Source of the DNA: Candidatus Protochlamydia phocaeensis
Lineage (GTDB): Bacteria; Chlamydiota; Chlamydiia; Chlamydiales; Parachlamydiaceae
Assembly: GCF_001545115.1 (NCBI RefSeq)
Contig: NZ_FCNU01000011.1
Coordinates: 62,001 to 126,000, forward strand
Reading direction: 5' to 3'
DNA length: 64,000 bases
In this document: positions 37,246-46,545 of the stretch, one piece after another
Position numbering within the stretch: the stretch's first letter is position 1
Layout: every line of letters begins with the position of its first letter
Notes under the pieces: generated by a model
Told to the model about the DNA's origin: nothing
The model's database searches: none
The model's input: the letters and a program-made list of their open reading frames with translations, nothing else
Made by a program: the position numbers and the translations under genes

Positions 37246-40008
37246 TTAGGAAGAAAGACCTAAAGAATTGGAAAGCGGGCCAGAATTAGGCATATTTGCT
37301 TCTTTAGGAGGAGGTGGCGGCGGCGTCGCGGCAGGCTCTTTTTTATGTAAGTCCGCAGCTCGCTTCAGCCGTTCTCTCTTACGAGTAATATCCCAATTTC
37401 TTTTAATGACAATTTCCTGAACATCTTCGCTGTCCAATGTCTCAAATTCAATGAGCATTTGCGTCATCAGTTCAACTTGCTCGCGATATTCTAAAATAAT
37501 CTTACGAGCTGTTTCATGGGCTTCCTCTAAAATGCGGCGCACCTCTGCATCAATAGCCTTAGCTGTTTCATCGGAGTAATTCTTTTCATGAAAATCTCCA
37601 AATCCATAGCCAGTCTGATTATTGTCATGCCCTTCATCATAGGCAACAGCGCCAAGTTTGTCGCTCATTCCCCACTTACAAACCATGCTGCGGGCTAGTT
37701 GAGTCGCTCTTTCGATGTCTTGTTGAGCCCCGCTTGAAATATCCTCAACGAAGATTTCTTCTGCCACGCGGCCGCCCATTAAAACAGCTAGCTGATCATG
37801 CAATTCATGCTTCCAATAGCTGACGCGGTTTTTCTTAGGCAAGAACATCGTTGCTCCGAGAGAAATGCCGCGCGGAATGATCGTCACTTTATCAATCGGA
37901 TCTCCGCTTTTGACAACCAATCCAACCACTGCATGGCCAGACTCATGGTAGGCTGTCGTTTTCTTCTCATTTTCATCAATTTCCAAACTACGGCGCTCTT
38001 TGCCATATAAGACCTTGTCGCGCGCTTCGATCGTCTCTTGAGATGTCACGGCTGTACGGCCTTTACGGGCTGCTAACAAGGCCGCCTCATTCAAAATATT
38101 GGCCAGATCGGCGCCCGAAGCACCAGGCGTGCTGCGCGCAATAGCCATTAAATCGACCGACGGATCCATTTTAATACGGCGTGCATGCACCTTCAAAATG
38201 TCAAAACGCCCCTTAATATCGGGTAGACCGATGACAACACGTCTGTCAAAGCGACCAGGGCGCAATAAGGCTTTATCCAATACATCGGGACGGTTGGTTG
38301 CAGCCATTAAGATGACGCCTTCGTTTGTATCGAAACCGTCCATTTCAACGAGAAGCTGGTTCAGCGTCTGTTCACGTTCATCATGCCCACCGCCAATCCC
38401 TACGCCACGATGACGTCCAACCGCATCAATTTCATCCATAAAGATAATGCAAGGAGCTGCTTTCTTAGCTTGATCAAAAAGATCGCGGATACGGCTAGCT
38501 CCTACCCCGACAAACATCTCCACAAAGTCCGAACCGGAGATAGAGAAGAAGGGGCGATCGGCCTCGCCTGCCACGGCTTTGGCAATCAAGGTCTTTCCAG
38601 TCCCTGGGGGACCAATGCATAATACGCCTTTTGGAATACGGCCGCCCAAAGAAGTAAATTTTTGAGGGTTCTTCAAAAACTCGACAATTTCTTGCAGTTC
38701 TTCCAGCGCTTCATCTACCCCAGCTACATCTTTAAAGGTAATCTTATTATCACCTTTATTCAATAAACGGGCAGGAGACTTGCCGAAATTCATGGCGGTA
38801 TTGCCCATTCCCTTCATCTGTCTTGCAAATATCAAGTATAGAACGAGGATGACCAGCAAAACGGGCATCATGGTGAAGAGATAGCTAAAGTAATTGGGCG
38901 ATGGCTCTTCACTCTTAAAAGTTTTTTCCAATACATCATTTAAAGGCTGGTCAGGCGCTCTAAAAATTCCGCCGCGATTTTGATTAAAATTGGTCCATTC
39001 TTCTTTAGCCTTGGCAAACCACTGGCCAAATACTTCTGGATCTTGCTTTTCTAAAGAGCGGGTAGAGAGCTCTTGATTATTGAAATACCAAATCACATTC
39101 GCAACAGACTGACGGGCTTTATCCAACTGGATTTGGTTGTCATCCAAGCGCGTATTGATTTGATTATACTCATCGAGCATCTCTTTGTAATTGCGTACGC
39201 TGCGTAATTTTGACAAGCGGACGTGATCCTCTTCTTGATTAAGATCAGTAACGATCGCTTGCAAGCCATCCAATGTATGGCCATACGCACTTAATTTTTG
39301 AGCTGGAGGAATAGCAGAGGAGCTGACATCCGCAAGCTCTCTATCCATCCCCTTTAACGTCTGCTTAATTGTTTCCGATCCAATCCCCAAAGCAGGAGAA
39401 CGGAAACTTCTCAACAAATCGCTAATGGAGTTCCCAAGATTCTTAACAGCTTCTTCGGAAGGATTCTTGCGAACTTCTAGAAATTCAGATTGAAGCGCAG
39501 CCAAGCTCTCAGTGGAGGACTTTGGCAGATTTTTTATGATAACACTATGGTCTTCGTCGGGAGTGTTATATAAATCATCAACAACGACATACCCCCCTTT
39601 AGGTAAAGGCAGTCCGCTTAGCTGTAAGAATAAAGTCGAAGAATCGACAATTTTAGACTTAATATTTTTTAAATCATTTCTTACACGAGCCTGTTCAGAT
39701 TTCAATTCATGATTGGCATTGAGAAGCTCTAAGTACTTATAACGATTTTTTCCTTCTTCCGTTAAGCGTTCTCTAAACTTTCCACTAAACGTGACTAAAT
39801 TATCATTCAAAGCAATCTTTCGGCTCTCTTCTGGCTGCAAGAGCTGAAGATTGACAAGATGTTCGAGCTGATAACTAAAGGAAACTTTAGCAAACTTAGT
39901 ATCGATAAAATTTTGCACCATTAGGGCAAACAAAAAAGCGGCCATCAGGAACCAAACAAAGCTGTTTGACACCCCTTTCTTAAAGTCTTGCTTGTTATCG
40001 TCTGGCAT
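37246..40008 (-). CDS. ftsH: ATP-dependent zinc metalloprotease FtsH, long chlamydial form
   Basis: A membrane-bound AAA+ protease that degrades membrane and regulatory proteins. It has 920 residues. One membrane segment lies near 15-33 ([17 protein letters not shown]) and a second near 378-397 ([19 protein letters not shown]), bounding a periplasmic domain of about 340 residues, far longer than in E. coli. The AAA+ part has Walker A GPPGTGKT (about 465-472), [13 protein letters not shown] and the second region of homology [20 protein letters not shown]. The zinc site HESGH is near 686-690. The C-terminus ends in a proline run (PPPPPP). The position before tilS equals Chlamydia CT_841/CT_840. 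Confidence 0.96.
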   Translation of the reverse strand: MPDDNKQDFKKGVSNSFVWFLMAAFLFALMVQNFIDTKFAKVSFSYQLEHLVNLQLLQPEESRKIALNDNLVTFSGKFRERLTEEGKNRYKYLELLNANHELKSEQARVRNDLKNIKSKIVDSSTLFLQLSGLPLPKGGYVVVDDLYNTPDEDHSVIIKNLPKSSTESLAALQSEFLEVRKNPSEEAVKNLGNSISDLLRSFRSPALGIGSETIKQTLKGMDRELADVSSSAIPPAQKLSAYGHTLDGLQAIVTDLNQEEDHVRLSKLRSVRNYKEMLDEYNQINTRLDDNQIQLDKARQSVANVIWYFNNQELSTRSLEKQDPEVFGQWFAKAKEEWTNFNQNRGGIFRAPDQPLNDVLEKTFKSEEPSPNYFSYLFTMMPVLLVILVLYLIFARQMKGMGNTAMNFGKSPARLLNKGDNKITFKDVAGVDEALEELQEIVEFLKNPQKFTSLGGRIPKGVLCIGPPGTGKTLIAKAVAGEADRPFFSISGSDFVEMFVGVGASRIRDLFDQAKKAAPCIIFMDEIDAVGRHRGVGIGGGHDEREQTLNQLLVEMDGFDTNEGVILMAATNRPDVLDKALLRPGRFDRRVVIGLPDIKGRFDILKVHARRIKMDPSVDLMAIARSTPGASGADLANILNEAALLAARKGRTAVTSQETIEARDKVLYGKERRSLEIDENEKKTTAYHESGHAVVGLVVKSGDPIDKVTIIPRGISLGATMFLPKKNRVSYWKHELHDQLAVLMGGRVAEEIFVEDISSGAQQDIERATQLARSMVCKWGMSDKLGAVAYDEGHDNNQTGYGFGDFHEKNYSDETAKAIDAEVRRILEEAHETARKIILEYREQVELMTQMLIEFETLDSEDVQEIVIKRNWDITRKRERLKRAADLHKKEPAATPPPPPPKEANMPNSGPLSNSLGLSS

Positions 40009-40282
40009 AATTTCCTAACATTCAATTTCACGATCCCTTCGCTATCTTAAGTGATAGAACTAGGCCGTATTAAAGTTGCATATATTGATTTATTGATTGT
40101 ATCACAGGAGACATTCGCTTTCAACTATTACCTCATATCTTCTCTCTTCCTTTCTTTGACTTTTCTTGCGTTTAAAATAAAGAAAAAACTTACACCATCT
40201 TTTAAATTGACGCTAAACTTTTCTTTTACTTTTATAAACTTCAGAGAGTCATTAATTTAAATCGCTATCTTTCCTTGATAAA

Positions 40283-41650
40283 TTAAAAGTGATCGTCGTT
40301 TTGCCGAGACTGGTACGTCAGGCGCAAAGTCAGATAAGTTTGATCGGGAAGAGCAGGGCAAACGCTTTTGCCGCTTAAAAATTCCCGAAAAACGCAAGCC
40401 CCTTGCCAAATGACCGGAAAGGCTTGCCTTAAGAAAGCCGGCACCTTATGCTGCCCCCACCACTTATTCAAAGAAATCTGCCCCTGATAAGCGGCCTGTG
40501 AGGAGGAGGAGGAGCGTTGAAGCACATAATTGCCGACTGGCAATTTAATTTCTATTTTTCCTTGCAAGGCCTCTTTCCAAGATGAGGCATGGGTAACAGA
40601 ATGATCTTTTGTAAGGAAAGATTCTATCTGCCATTTCCCTTTCGAATAGGCCATTCCAGGTTCAATCAAGCAGCTCTCTTTCCAAACCTCATCGAGAGAA
40701 GAGATTAAAAATAGGCATTTGCGATCAATCCACATACGCCGCTTTCCCATTTCAAAGCATTGATTCGCTTTTCCGATCAAAAAAGCTTGAGCCGCCGCTT
40801 CTATCTGCGGGCGCGATAAGAAAAATCCTTCTTGTTCGCAAAGACGGCGGACTAGATATTTTACTTCTACAGAAGTCATTGGCATTTGGCTTAAATCGAC
40901 ATATATTCCCCAAGGGCCACGTCTCACCTGTGATAAAAGAGGGGTTAGACGCTGATCGAAATAAGCATTCATGTCTTGCATATCATGCGCCAGGTCAATG
41001 AGCGCATTTTGCACATTTTTCCCAAACATTTCATTTAGCCAAGGAATCATACTCTGCCGCATGCGCGCGCGAAGAAAACGCTCGTCTTGATTTGTGGGAT
41101 CTTCAAATCCTTTAAAAGGATAGGCATTCAAAAAAGCATAAATTTCTGTCTTGGAAAACGGAAGAAGCGGACGCAGAAGGCGCATTCCCTGCCTTCGGGT
41201 TTCTTCTTTAAGTCCGGATAAATTTCGCCAATAGGATCCTTCGAAGATTCTCTTAAGGACTGTCTCTGCCTGATCATCGCTTTGATGTCCTAGCATCACT
41301 GCCTGAAAACCATATTTTTGGCAGAGCGCATTGAAAAATCGATAACGAGCATCCCGGCAAGCGGCTTCGAGATTTCCTTGCATGGAATCAGGCTGAAGCG
41401 TTGTTAAATGAAACGGAATCCCGTGCTGGCTGGCTAGCTGCCGCAAATACTCGGCCTCCCGTCCGCTCCCCGGGCGCCAACCGTGATCGACATGAGCCAC
41501 ATGAAAAACAAAAGGACGGATTTTCTGGCATGCTAATAGGCTGTAGAACAAGCAAAGAGAATCCGGGCCACCAGAAAAAGCCAATAGAAGAGGTTCCTCT
41601 ACAGAACAATAACGATTGAGGAAAGCACTAACTGTTTCAACAATGGGCAT
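40283..41650 (-). CDS. tilS: tRNA(Ile)-lysidine synthase TilS
   Basis: Adds lysine to C34 of tRNA-Ile(CAU) so that it reads AUA. The N-terminal PP-loop ATPase motif SGGPDS is at 26-31, followed by VDHGWRPGSGREAEYL and the GHQSDDQAETVLKRI motif. At 455 residues it has the full length including the C-terminal substrate domain (from about 370). It lies upstream of ftsH in the same direction, as in Chlamydia. Confidence 0.95.
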   Translation of the reverse strand: MPIVETVSAFLNRYCSVEEPLLLAFSGGPDSLCLFYSLLACQKIRPFVFHVAHVDHGWRPGSGREAEYLRQLASQHGIPFHLTTLQPDSMQGNLEAACRDARYRFFNALCQKYGFQAVMLGHQSDDQAETVLKRIFEGSYWRNLSGLKEETRRQGMRLLRPLLPFSKTEIYAFLNAYPFKGFEDPTNQDERFLRARMRQSMIPWLNEMFGKNVQNALIDLAHDMQDMNAYFDQRLTPLLSQVRRGPWGIYVDLSQMPMTSVEVKYLVRRLCEQEGFFLSRPQIEAAAQAFLIGKANQCFEMGKRRMWIDRKCLFLISSLDEVWKESCLIEPGMAYSKGKWQIESFLTKDHSVTHASSWKEALQGKIEIKLPVGNYVLQRSSSSSQAAYQGQISLNKWWGQHKVPAFLRQAFPVIWQGACVFREFLSGKSVCPALPDQTYLTLRLTYQSRQNDDHF

Positions 41651-41659
41651 ATCAAAAAA

Positions 41660-42001
41660 TTACTTATTAAATTGATAGAATAGATAAATCAGGATAAGAA
41701 TGAAAAGTAAAATCCAAAGAAAAAGCTGATAGGGATCCTGCTGTAAGGTCAATGCTTCTTGCTCTTGCATGAGGTCTGCAGATAAAGGCTTTGGCTTGAT
41801 ATCTTCATAAATGGGCTTGGACTCGGGCTTATCCTCAAAAACTTCCTTTAATTCAGGCACGAATCGCATAGCCAGCCAGTCTTTCCATCCCTCTTTCCAG
41901 ACAAGCGTATCGGGAGTGATCCTTTCATCTATTTTGAGTTCCTGGATACTATAAGGCCCGGCCCTCTCATTCTGGATTAGGATATACCATTCTCGACTCA
42001 T
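41660..42001 (-). CDS. GYF_2-domain tail-anchored membrane protein
   Basis: A 113-residue protein. Residues 1-58 match the GYF_2 (DUF4339) domain: WYILIQNERAGPYSIQELK, then RITPDTLVWKEGWKDWLAM. A proline/acidic linker follows and a single C-terminal membrane segment (about 92-111, LFLWILLFILILIYLFYQF) ends the protein. The domain would face the cytoplasm. GYF_2 modules in bacteria are thought to bind proline-rich peptides; the partner is unknown. It ends 9 bp before tilS and is probably cotranscribed with it. Confidence 0.85.
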   Translation of the reverse strand: MSREWYILIQNERAGPYSIQELKIDERITPDTLVWKEGWKDWLAMRFVPELKEVFEDKPESKPIYEDIKPKPLSADLMQEQEALTLQQDPYQLFLWILLFILILIYLFYQFNK

Positions 42002-42097
42002 TTTGATCTCGCTATCTTATACCAGCAATTGTTTGATTGTATCAAATCCGTCCATTATTTACTCTATTTATGCTTAAATAATTGGATTTAGATTAAT

Positions 42098-43249
42098 ATG
42101 ATGCCTATTCTTTGGCGCTATTCGATTGGACATTTTTTAAAGATCGTTGCTGCTTGCGTCTTATCTTTTATAGCCATTCTACTGACGATGCGGCTGGATG
42201 AAATTGCGCACTTTGCCGCTTTAGGAGCACCGCTTGCTTACATCCTTCTCTTTACGCTCTATCAGATTCCCTATATTTTACCTATTGCCCTCCCTTTATC
42301 TTGCTTGATTGCCGCACTGCTTTTCATTCAACGGCTATCTAATACGCATGAATTGACAGCGCTTCGGGCAAGCGGATTTGCCATTCGCGATATCATCGCT
42401 CCCATTCTATTGACATCCGCTTTTTTAGCGGTGTTCAATTTTTGGGTGGTGTCCGAGCTAGCTACGCGCTCTCACCTTCAGGCTAATTTATTAAAAAGCG
42501 AGCTCCGCTCAATTAATCCTTTATTGCTTTTGCACAATAAACATCTCATGCGCTTGAAAGGCCTGTATTTTGAAGCTCTAGGAGCGTCCCGAGTAGGAGA
42601 ATCGGCATCCGATGTTGTATTAGCCATCCCCAATAAACATCATCAACGCATAAACCTGCTCATTGCCCAAAATTTAAAAGCATCTCCCACACTCTTCATT
42701 GGACAAGGCGTCACGCTCTTAACCGGTTCAGCCGGTGAAGCGGCAGAAGGCTTTGACAATCTCCTTGTCGAAAATATGGCAGAGTCTATTACGCATGTCC
42801 AAGATTTTTCCCAGCTTTTACAAAAAAAAGTATGGACCATTAATAACGATTATCTTCAACTTCCTCTATTGCTGGTACGCATCAAAGAACAAACGCGCGC
42901 TTTAGAGCAAGCGAAAAAGGAAAAGGCGGACGCCCCTCAGCTTAAGCAAGCAAAAGCGCAGCTCAATCGCAGCCTTGCAGAAATTATTAAACGCTCTTCT
43001 ATCGCCATCGCTGTTTTTAGCTTTACTTTGATGGGGGCTTGTTTTGGAATCAATATTAGCCGCAGGCGGCATTACCGCAGCCTTTATATGCCGATTGGAC
43101 TGACAACGTTTTACCTGATCGCTTTTTTTGTCGCCAAAGGAGTGGACCAGAATCTGTCTCTTTCTTCTAGTCTTTACCTCGTGCCCCATCTCATCATCAT
43201 TGCCGCTTCAATTTTTGTTCTCAATCGAGTCAGCAAAGGAATAGAATAA
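42098..43249 (+). CDS. LptF/LptG-family lipopolysaccharide export permease (first)
   Basis: An inner-membrane permease of the YjgP/YjgQ family, 383 residues. LptF and LptG pair with the LptB ATPase to pull LPS from the inner membrane toward the outer membrane. Three N-terminal membrane segments (about 10-32, 46-76, 93-125), a periplasmic beta-jellyroll-like part and three C-terminal membrane segments are visible. The cytoplasmic coupling region contains THELTALRASGFAIRDI, typical of the family. The stop/start overlap with the next gene is ATAATG. Position matches Chlamydia CT_839. Whether it is the LptF or LptG partner is not decided. Confidence 0.9.
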   Translation: MMPILWRYSIGHFLKIVAACVLSFIAILLTMRLDEIAHFAALGAPLAYILLFTLYQIPYILPIALPLSCLIAALLFIQRLSNTHELTALRASGFAIRDIIAPILLTSAFLAVFNFWVVSELATRSHLQANLLKSELRSINPLLLLHNKHLMRLKGLYFEALGASRVGESASDVVLAIPNKHHQRINLLIAQNLKASPTLFIGQGVTLLTGSAGEAAEGFDNLLVENMAESITHVQDFSQLLQKKVWTINNDYLQLPLLLVRIKEQTRALEQAKKEKADAPQLKQAKAQLNRSLAEIIKRSSIAIAVFSFTLMGACFGINISRRRHYRSLYMPIGLTTFYLIAFFVAKGVDQNLSLSSSLYLVPHLIIIAASIFVLNRVSKGIE

Positions 43250-44331
43250 TGTTTAGAACGATTTGGGAGCGCTATTTTTTAAAAGAATTCATTAAAGTTT
43301 TCTTCTTGTTTTTAATTTGTTTCTACGGATTCTATGTCTTGGTTGACTATGCCAGCCACACCAGCGCCCTTCCCCATCATCAAGTGCAAATTCTCTGGAA
43401 AGATTTGGCCCGTTACTACCTTTTTGTCTTCGCAAGCCGGGCCGAAATCCTCATTCCCCTTGCCTTATTAATCGCCTTTATCAAAACCGTCTGTCAGTTA
43501 AACGCCCATCAAGAGCTTGTCGCCTTACTAGCGGGAGGAATTAAGCTTAAAACTCTCATGCGGCCCTTTTTATTTGTCGGTTTGGTGTGCACGATCCTTC
43601 TCTTTCTGAATGAGCAATTTCTATTGCCGGATGCGTTAAAAAAGCTAAGGCGTATTGAAGATGCGACCAAAAGCCAAAAACACCGCCACGTCCCTGCTAT
43701 GGCCGTTCAACATGTCATCTTGGAAGATGGTTCCTTGCTTTTATTCCAAAATTACGATACGGCAAAAGAGCAGTTTTTTGACGCTTATTGGATTCAATCC
43801 ATCGACAACCTTTACCGCATTAAATACCTATCGCCTTATACAGCGCCTCCTATCGGATATTTTGTGGATCATTTCATCCGGCAGCCCTCTGGAGAGCTGC
43901 TTCAACAGCACGCTTATCAAACACTTGATTTTCCTGACATGCGCTTTAATCCGGAAATCCTGCAATCGACTATTTTGGATCCCGACGTTCTTTCTATCAA
44001 AGAATTAATCGACCAATTTCCAAATTTATCTCCTGATGCGAATGAGAAAGAAAGCAAAATGCTCACCTCTTTCTATTGGAAGCTAATCCTTCCCTGGCTT
44101 TGCATCCTAGCCATTATAGCGCCGGCCCCTTCCTGCGTGCGTTTTTCTCGCCAGCTTCCCATTTTTTTTATTTATGTTTGCTGCTTATTCGGTTTAATTG
44201 CCTTTTATATGTTCATGGACGCCGCTCAAGTGATTGCAAAACGGCAAGTGCTGCCCCCTTTGATAGCCATTGGCTTTCCTTTTTTGACGGTTTTTGGCTT
44301 CTTTGGCTGGCGGTTTGCCAAGATGCATTAA
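43249..44331 (+). CDS. LptF/LptG-family lipopolysaccharide export permease (second)
   Basis: A second YjgP/YjgQ family permease of 360 residues, the obligate partner of the preceding one. It shows the same layout: N-terminal membrane segments, the coupling motif AHQELVALLAGGIKLKTLM, a periplasmic domain (about 125-270) and three C-terminal membrane helices. Its start overlaps the stop of the previous gene by one base, so the two are translationally coupled. Position matches Chlamydia CT_838. Confidence 0.9.
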   Translation: MFRTIWERYFLKEFIKVFFLFLICFYGFYVLVDYASHTSALPHHQVQILWKDLARYYLFVFASRAEILIPLALLIAFIKTVCQLNAHQELVALLAGGIKLKTLMRPFLFVGLVCTILLFLNEQFLLPDALKKLRRIEDATKSQKHRHVPAMAVQHVILEDGSLLLFQNYDTAKEQFFDAYWIQSIDNLYRIKYLSPYTAPPIGYFVDHFIRQPSGELLQQHAYQTLDFPDMRFNPEILQSTILDPDVLSIKELIDQFPNLSPDANEKESKMLTSFYWKLILPWLCILAIIAPAPSCVRFSRQLPIFFIYVCCLFGLIAFYMFMDAAQVIAKRQVLPPLIAIGFPFLTVFGFFGWRFAKMH

Positions 44332-44462
44332 GAGGGTAGATTAAAACTATTCCCAATTACGTTATTGCTTGTTTTTTATATTCAAGCCTTTTAGCATAGG
44401 TAACCTGCTACATATTCTTTGATTTCAGAAAATAGGACAGGCATTACTAGCTCGAGTTTTAT

Positions 44463-45761
44463 ATGCGATCTTTCTCATTTTTATGGCTTCTTATTGGCTT
44501 TCTTTTTAATGGGTCCTTGCATGCCGCCTTAAGTTTAAGGGATTGCCAGAATTTAGCTTTGGCCAATAGCGAGAAAATGACAATTGCCGATCTGCAAGCC
44601 TTAATCGAACAGGATCGCTTAAGCGAAACGCGCAGCCTAATTAGGCCTCGCTTAAATGCAGAGGCAAATTATATTTGGAGTGGGGAACCCAAGCATTTTC
44701 ACAAGACAAAGGGAATTAAAACAGCCCGGATCTCCTTAACCGTCCCCCTTTTCGACCTCAGCAGCTGCAATCTCATTCAAGCACAAAAGAAGCTTTATCA
44801 CTCTTCCCTATTTAGTGCCGACAACATTGAACAAGACCTCTTATACGCCGTTCATACCGCCTACTTTCACTTGCTTGCTGCTCAGAAGCTAGAAGAAATC
44901 ATCCAGCACTCCATTTCCTCCATAGACGAGCAGCTGCGCATTACCGCAGACTTTCATCAGCAGGGATTACTACATCGCAATGATGTGCTTCAAGTGGAAG
45001 TCCAATTAGCGCAGCTCAAGCAGGACGCCATTGAAGCCCGCCATCAGACCTTATTGGCCCAAGCCAGCCTCAATCGCCTTATCGGCTGGGAATTAAATTG
45101 CCCCATTGAAATAGAGGACGTTGCCGAAAGCAACATGGGCATAGATAACCTAGAAGAAATGATCGCTCTTGCCAAAGCCAAGCATCCCGCTCTTTTAGCC
45201 TTGCAGGCGCAAATGGCAGCTATCCGTTATCAATATAAAGCCGAGCAAGCGCAATTTTATCCTTCCGTTTATGCCTTTACCAATTATAGCTCGACGGGCG
45301 AGTATGCGCTTCCTTATCGCCATGGAATCGATGCCGGAATTGGCGTCCAATTATCTTTATATGAAGGCGGAAGCACGCTGGCCAAGCTGCGCAGGATTAA
45401 AAAAGAACAGTGCGAGCTGGACTATCAATATCGCGCGATTGAAAAAGATATTGAACTTAGCCTGCGGACCGCTTATTTAACCATTCAATCCGCATTGTGT
45501 AAAATCCCTGTCGCTCTCAAGAGCATTTCCTTTGCAGAAGAAAACTTGGTTTTGACAAAAGATCTCTTCGAAGAAGGCCTTGTTACAGCAAGCGATGTTA
45601 TGAGCGACGAGGCAGGAGTCGTGACAGCTCTTGTCAACTACTACCAGGCGCTTTACACCTATTACCAAGCTAAAACGGATTTAATTTATTCTGCTGGACT
45701 CATGAATAGAGAGGAATGTCCTTATCATGATTATGAATGTACGGCCCCGGTGGCTGATTAG
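44463..45761 (+). CDS. TolC-family outer membrane efflux protein
   Basis: A 432-residue protein with signal peptide MRSFSFLWLLIGFLFNGSLHA, cleaved near 21. The mature part shows two related OEP halves with long helices, for example RNDVLQVEVQLAQLKQDAIEARHQTLLAQASLNRLIGW and GLVTASDVMSDEAGVVTALVNYYQALYTYYQAK. It would form the outer membrane channel of a tripartite pump. It starts an operon with the periplasmic adaptor and RND pump; its 3' end overlaps the adaptor start by 35 bp. Confidence 0.9.
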   Translation: MRSFSFLWLLIGFLFNGSLHAALSLRDCQNLALANSEKMTIADLQALIEQDRLSETRSLIRPRLNAEANYIWSGEPKHFHKTKGIKTARISLTVPLFDLSSCNLIQAQKKLYHSSLFSADNIEQDLLYAVHTAYFHLLAAQKLEEIIQHSISSIDEQLRITADFHQQGLLHRNDVLQVEVQLAQLKQDAIEARHQTLLAQASLNRLIGWELNCPIEIEDVAESNMGIDNLEEMIALAKAKHPALLALQAQMAAIRYQYKAEQAQFYPSVYAFTNYSSTGEYALPYRHGIDAGIGVQLSLYEGGSTLAKLRRIKKEQCELDYQYRAIEKDIELSLRTAYLTIQSALCKIPVALKSISFAEENLVLTKDLFEEGLVTASDVMSDEAGVVTALVNYYQALYTYYQAKTDLIYSAGLMNREECPYHDYECTAPVAD

Positions 45762-46545
45762 TTTTTTCTTTACCTATTTTCTGGCGGCTTCTTTAACAAG
45801 CCTACAAGCTGCAGAGATCACGACAATCGGCAGCATTTATCCTTCCTCTAAAAGCGTCATCGGCAGCCATGTGGCTGGAAGGGTGCAAGCTATTTGGGTC
45901 AATATTAGCGACGAAGTTAGGCAAGGCCAGCCTTTGTTAAAAATTGATCCGATTTTTTTTGAAATCGAAGTTTCCTTGAAGCAAGCTGCCTTAGAATCCG
46001 CCAAAATTGCCTTAGCGGATGCCGAAAAAGATTTGACCAGGATGCAGAATTTATGGGAGAAAAAAGAAGGCCAGTCTCCTTCTATTTCATTAAAAAAGTT
46101 GGAAGAAGCACGTTCTAGATACGATCAAAGCTTGGCGGCCGTTAAAGAAAACGAAGAAAACCTCAAGCGTGCAAAAGTCAATTTGCAAGAAACTTTAATT
46201 CGAGCTCCTTTTACAGGGGTAATTACCAAGCGGCTGATCGATAAAGGCGAAATGGTAACAGCTACGCCTGTGACAGAGCTTTTAGAAATCCAGTCGATCG
46301 AACCGGTTTACTTGGAATTTTCCATTCCCCAGTCCTGCATGTCTTTGGTCCAAGCCGGCACTCCTCTTGAGTTTGAAATTGAAGGAACGCAGAAAAAAAA
46401 CTATCAGGCCAAAATCAATTTGCTCTATCCGGTCCTCGACGAAGCCACTCGTTCTCTGCGCTGCCGTGCCGTCATTGATAATAAAAATAAGGACTTGCTT
46501 CCCGGCTCTCTTGCCAAAATTACCATTAGAGGAAATCAATCGTGA
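45727..46545 (+). CDS. RND efflux periplasmic adaptor (HlyD/MFP family)
   Basis: A 272-residue membrane fusion protein with an N-terminal signal peptide or anchor (WLISFFFTYFLAASLTSLQAA). It has a split lipoyl domain (VAGRVQAIWVNISDEVRQGQPLLKID ... LIRAPFTGVITKRLIDKGEMV), a helical hairpin of about 80 residues between the halves, and a beta-barrel part. It is short for the family; the C-terminal membrane-proximal domain seems reduced. It overlaps the tolC-like gene by 35 bp and the pump gene by 4 bp, so the three are one operon. Confidence 0.9.
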   Translation: MIMNVRPRWLISFFFTYFLAASLTSLQAAEITTIGSIYPSSKSVIGSHVAGRVQAIWVNISDEVRQGQPLLKIDPIFFEIEVSLKQAALESAKIALADAEKDLTRMQNLWEKKEGQSPSISLKKLEEARSRYDQSLAAVKENEENLKRAKVNLQETLIRAPFTGVITKRLIDKGEMVTATPVTELLEIQSIEPVYLEFSIPQSCMSLVQAGTPLEFEIEGTQKKNYQAKINLLYPVLDEATRSLRCRAVIDNKNKDLLPGSLAKITIRGNQS

